The notes under the pieces were generated by a model that did not search any database, was not told the origin of the DNA, and saw only the letters and a list, made by a program, of their open reading frames with translations. From Halorubrum xinjiangense (GTDB taxonomy: Archaea; Halobacteriota; Halobacteria; Halobacteriales; Haloferacaceae), in NCBI RefSeq assembly GCF_900102375.1, contig NZ_FNBO01000002.1, forward strand, positions 1 to 64,000: a stretch of 64,000 nt of DNA, in the 5' to 3' direction. This document shows, piece after piece, positions 61,961-64,000 of the stretch. Within the stretch, counting starts at the first letter, position 1; the number at the start of each line of letters is the position of its first letter. The position numbers and the translations under genes are program-made.

Positions 61961-62407
61961 ATGGCAGACGACGACGCCACCGACCCCGAGAACGGCGATG
62001 CCGGCGAACAGGGCGACTCCGCCGACGGCGACGACGGCGAGGAGAAGTCCTTCCGCGAGCGCGTCGAGGAGATCCGCGAGCGACGCGAGCAGGAGCGCGA
62101 GGAGGGCGACCGGCCCGACCCCGAAGAGATGATGGGCGGCGGCGGCCCGCCGGGGATGGGCGGTGGCGGCGGCGGCAACCCCTTCGCGCAGATGATGTCC
62201 GGCATGATGGGCGGCGGCGGCGGCCCCGGCGGCGCGGGCGGCCCGCCCGGCATGGGCGGCGGTCCCGGCGCGCCCGGCGAGCAGGGCGCTCGCGGCGACG
62301 ACGGCGGCAACGAGGAACTCGTCCGCGAGGTGCGCCAGCTCCGCGACGAGGTCCGCGACGCGACCCGGCAGCTCCAGCGCATCGCGCAGGCGCTCGAAGA
62401 CGACTGA
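61961..62407 (+). CDS. Glycine/methionine-rich acidic protein
   Basis: The 148-residue protein begins with an acidic segment and a charged helix (SFRERVEEIRERREQEREEG). A Gly-Met-Pro-rich middle (GGGPPGMGGGG, MMSGMMGGGG) and a C-terminal amphipathic coiled coil (LVREVRQLRDEVRDATRQLQRIAQAL) follow. It is probably an oligomeric soluble protein. No family recognised. CTTATAAATAC at about 61896 could serve as its TATA box with a leader of about 40 nt. Confidence 0.6.
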   Translation: MADDDATDPENGDAGEQGDSADGDDGEEKSFRERVEEIRERREQEREEGDRPDPEEMMGGGGPPGMGGGGGGNPFAQMMSGMMGGGGGPGGAGGPPGMGGGPGAPGEQGARGDDGGNEELVREVRQLRDEVRDATRQLQRIAQALEDD

Positions 62408-62575
62408 CCGGTCGCGACCCCGCGTCGCGGTGACGCGGACTCGCGGTGTCTCGCCGCCACCTTCTTTCGTTACTTCCCGTACTAAACCCTACAGAAGTCC
62501 ATAAATTCGCATTTTAACGATAGCGTTACGCATACCGATATCGTTTTTATCACGTGGTCGTATCAACACACCGCA

Positions 62576-63346
62576 ATGTTCGCGAGCCGGGAGCGACAGA
62601 CCCGTTCGGGGTCGCGACGAACGACGCGGCGACGGGCATTGGCCGCCATCGGCGCGGCGGCCATGCCGGCCGTCGCCGGCTGTTCCGGCGCACAGGACGA
62701 CGGACGAAACGACGATTCGAGCGACGACATGACCGACGACACGACGACTCGACAGACGGAGGACTCGGCGATGGACACTCGGTTCGGCTACGTCGGCACC
62801 GGCGACGACTCGCCGCCCGTCGAGCCCGACCACACTGTCCAGCTGTTGATCCGCCCGCGCGAGGATACACCGATCCCGGAGTTCTACTTCGAGCCGACCG
62901 GTCTCGCGGTCGATGTCGGCGACACCGTCCGGTTCGATCTGGCGACGCCCCACCACAACGTCAACGCGTACCACCCCGCGTTCGGCTACACCCAGCGGGT
63001 GCCCGACTCGGTGCCGGCGTACTCGTCGCCGATCCTGAGCGTCGACGAGTACTGGCTCTACACGTTCGAAACGGAAGGGGTCCACAACATCATGTGTGCG
63101 CCACACGAGCTGTTCGGCATGGTCGGCAGCATCGTCGTCGGCTCCCCTTCTGGCCCCGGCGCCAACCCCGTCGGCGAGGCCCCCGCGCCGACGGAGGAGT
63201 CGCGACCGCCGGAGTTCACCGCCGGACTGGTGTTGAGCGACCCGGCGCTCGAACCGGAGAACATCGTCGACGCCGGCTCCGTCTCGTGGGACGACCTCGA
63301 CCCCGCAAGCAAGGAACTACGGCTCGCGCCGATTGGCGAGGCGTAG
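62576..63346 (+). CDS. Halocyanin-like cupredoxin, Tat lipoprotein
   Basis: The 256-residue protein has an RR-containing signal (RR at 14-15 and 18-20) and lipobox VAGC (C36). The plastocyanin-like domain is at about residues 85-190, with copper ligands H126 or H127 (TPHHN) and C174, H177, M182 in CAPHELFGM. A C-terminal segment of about 65 residues follows. It should carry electrons on the outer membrane face. TTTTTATC at about 62545 precedes the ATG by 30 bp. Confidence 0.85.
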   Translation: MFASRERQTRSGSRRTTRRRALAAIGAAAMPAVAGCSGAQDDGRNDDSSDDMTDDTTTRQTEDSAMDTRFGYVGTGDDSPPVEPDHTVQLLIRPREDTPIPEFYFEPTGLAVDVGDTVRFDLATPHHNVNAYHPAFGYTQRVPDSVPAYSSPILSVDEYWLYTFETEGVHNIMCAPHELFGMVGSIVVGSPSGPGANPVGEAPAPTEESRPPEFTAGLVLSDPALEPENIVDAGSVSWDDLDPASKELRLAPIGEA

Positions 63347-63378
63347 GACCGGCCGCCGTCGCGGTCCCCGCTACCCGC

Positions 63379-64000
63379 CTAACACTCCGACCAGCCGCAC
63401 GACTCGCACGTCTTGCAGCCCTCGGAGTAGTAGAGGTTCATTCCGCCGCACTCGGGACACTCGGGCGACTCGCCCGCCGCGATGAGCTCTTGCGTCGAGT
63501 CGTCGGCGCCGGCGGCGTCGTCTTCCGCCGCCGGACCGGGACCGCCCGCGCTCGGCGCGTCGGTCGCCGTCCCGGCGTCGACCGCGCCGCCGTCCGTCTG
63601 GCTCGGGGGGCTCGCGCCCGACGCGGCCTCCTCGACGTCGTCGAGGCTCTGCTGTTGGGGAATCCCCTTGTCGACGTCGTCGTCGAGGTAGCGCCGCAGC
63701 GCGGTGCCGATGGCGTCCGGGATCGACTGGATCTGCTCGCCTTTGTCCCAGGCGACCTTCGGGCTCCGGGTGCCCTGAAGCTCGTCGACGATCTCCTCGG
63801 GGTCGACGCCGGAGCGCAGCGCCGTCGAGATGACCTTCGCGAGCGCCTCCGTGAAGGAGTTGGTGTAGCCGCCGGAGTGGCCGATGTTCGCGAACAGCTC
63901 GAACGGCAGTCCCTGCTCGTCCTCGTTGATGGTGACGTACAGCTTGCCGTAGCCCGTCTCGACGCGCTGGGTAACGCCCGACAGCGAGTCGGGGCGCGGG
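63379..64000 (-). CDS. nrdJ: Class II (adenosylcobalamin-dependent) ribonucleotide reductase, C-terminal part
   Basis: Only the last 207 or so codons are in the window and the 5' part lies beyond 64000. YGKLYVTINEDEQGLPFELFANIGHSGGYTNSFTEALAKVIS is diagnostic of NrdJ. An acidic linker follows, and the tail has CPECGGMNLYYSEGCKTCESCGWSEC, which supplies the redox-active cysteines. The enzyme reduces ribonucleotides to deoxyribonucleotides with vitamin B12. Confidence 0.92.
   Translation of the reverse strand, partial: PRPDSLSGVTQRVETGYGKLYVTINEDEQGLPFELFANIGHSGGYTNSFTEALAKVISTALRSGVDPEEIVDELQGTRSPKVAWDKGEQIQSIPDAIGTALRRYLDDDVDKGIPQQQSLDDVEEAASGASPPSQTDGGAVDAGTATDAPSAGGPGPAAEDDAAGADDSTQELIAAGESPECPECGGMNLYYSEGCKTCESCGWSEC

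Noticed and set aside
1-64000. Replication origin, rRNA operon, toxin-antitoxin or defence cassette
   Set aside because: No Orc1/Cdc6 gene, origin recognition repeats, rRNA, restriction, CRISPR-Cas or paired toxin-antitoxin genes were seen.

Overview
The window is chromosomal DNA of a haloarchaeon, most likely Halorubrum or a close relative. This rests on the very high GC content, strongly acidic proteins, leaderless promoters with TATA boxes about 25-30 bp upstream of start codons, twin-arginine lipoproteins, a Trm1/aIF1A/aRpp29/SecY gene set, and haloarchaeal families such as class I DhnA-type aldolase, Gfo6-like dehydrogenase and halocyanin. Genus assignment is an inference from protein similarity recalled from memory.

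Layout. 1-800: relict right end of an IS200/IS605 (IS1341-type) element and one copy of a dispersed structured repeat. 800-25,900: housekeeping and metabolic genes (AlaX-type editing protein, AIR-synthase-like protein, acyl-CoA dehydrogenase, HAD phosphatase, PanB, CPBP protease, Nudix, DNA polymerase IV, a LOV-containing hybrid sensor kinase, MFS transporter, a second PAS kinase, 3-hydroxyacyl-CoA dehydrogenase, a gluconeogenic aldolase-FBPase pair, PRC-barrel-like protein, TraB-like protein, acyl-CoA carboxylase beta subunit, DedA-like protein, peroxiredoxin, Gfo6-like sugar dehydrogenase, aldo/keto reductase). 25,968-26,664: a second repeat copy and a tRNA-Gly(GCC) gene flanked by a duplicated 3' end. 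26,762-28,039: PQQ-type sugar dehydrogenase. 28,231-42,582: a complete S10-spc superoperon, from a SPOUT-like RNA methyltransferase gene through L3 ... L15 to secY, with most genes touching or overlapping. 42,700-45,762: Lrp-RCK_C regulator (with a possible coupled leader peptide), universal stress protein and amino acid permease. 45,885-46,769: an extraordinary valine-tetrad repeat membrane protein. 46,963-50,559: trm1, YihY-family protein, a small linking ORF and a PAP2 phosphatase. 50,673-51,120: third repeat copy with an expanded 57-bp tail array. 51,343-57,802: glnA with divergent lrp, pgk, gap, Hsp20, RimK-like ligase, aIF1A. 57,898-64,000: small membrane proteins, FeS-type photolyase-related protein, aldo/keto reductase, zinc ribbon protein, halocyanin-like protein and the C-terminus of a class II ribonucleotide reductase.

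How it fits together. Aldolase, FBPase, Pgk and Gap give much of the gluconeogenic/lower glycolytic trunk. Acyl-CoA dehydrogenase, 3-hydroxyacyl-CoA dehydrogenase and acyl-CoA carboxylase belong to acyl-CoA metabolism. glnA with its divergent Lrp regulator handles nitrogen assimilation. Photolyase, Pol IV and the LOV kinase fit a sunlit hypersaline habitat.

The most interesting unexplained element is the dispersed, non-coding, hairpin-rich repeat family: three full copies and one internally deleted copy. It is bounded by TTATAAAT sequences, has a conserved core, an internal hairpin whose arms change in a compensatory way between copies, and a tail of tandem units that each end in a TATA-like box.
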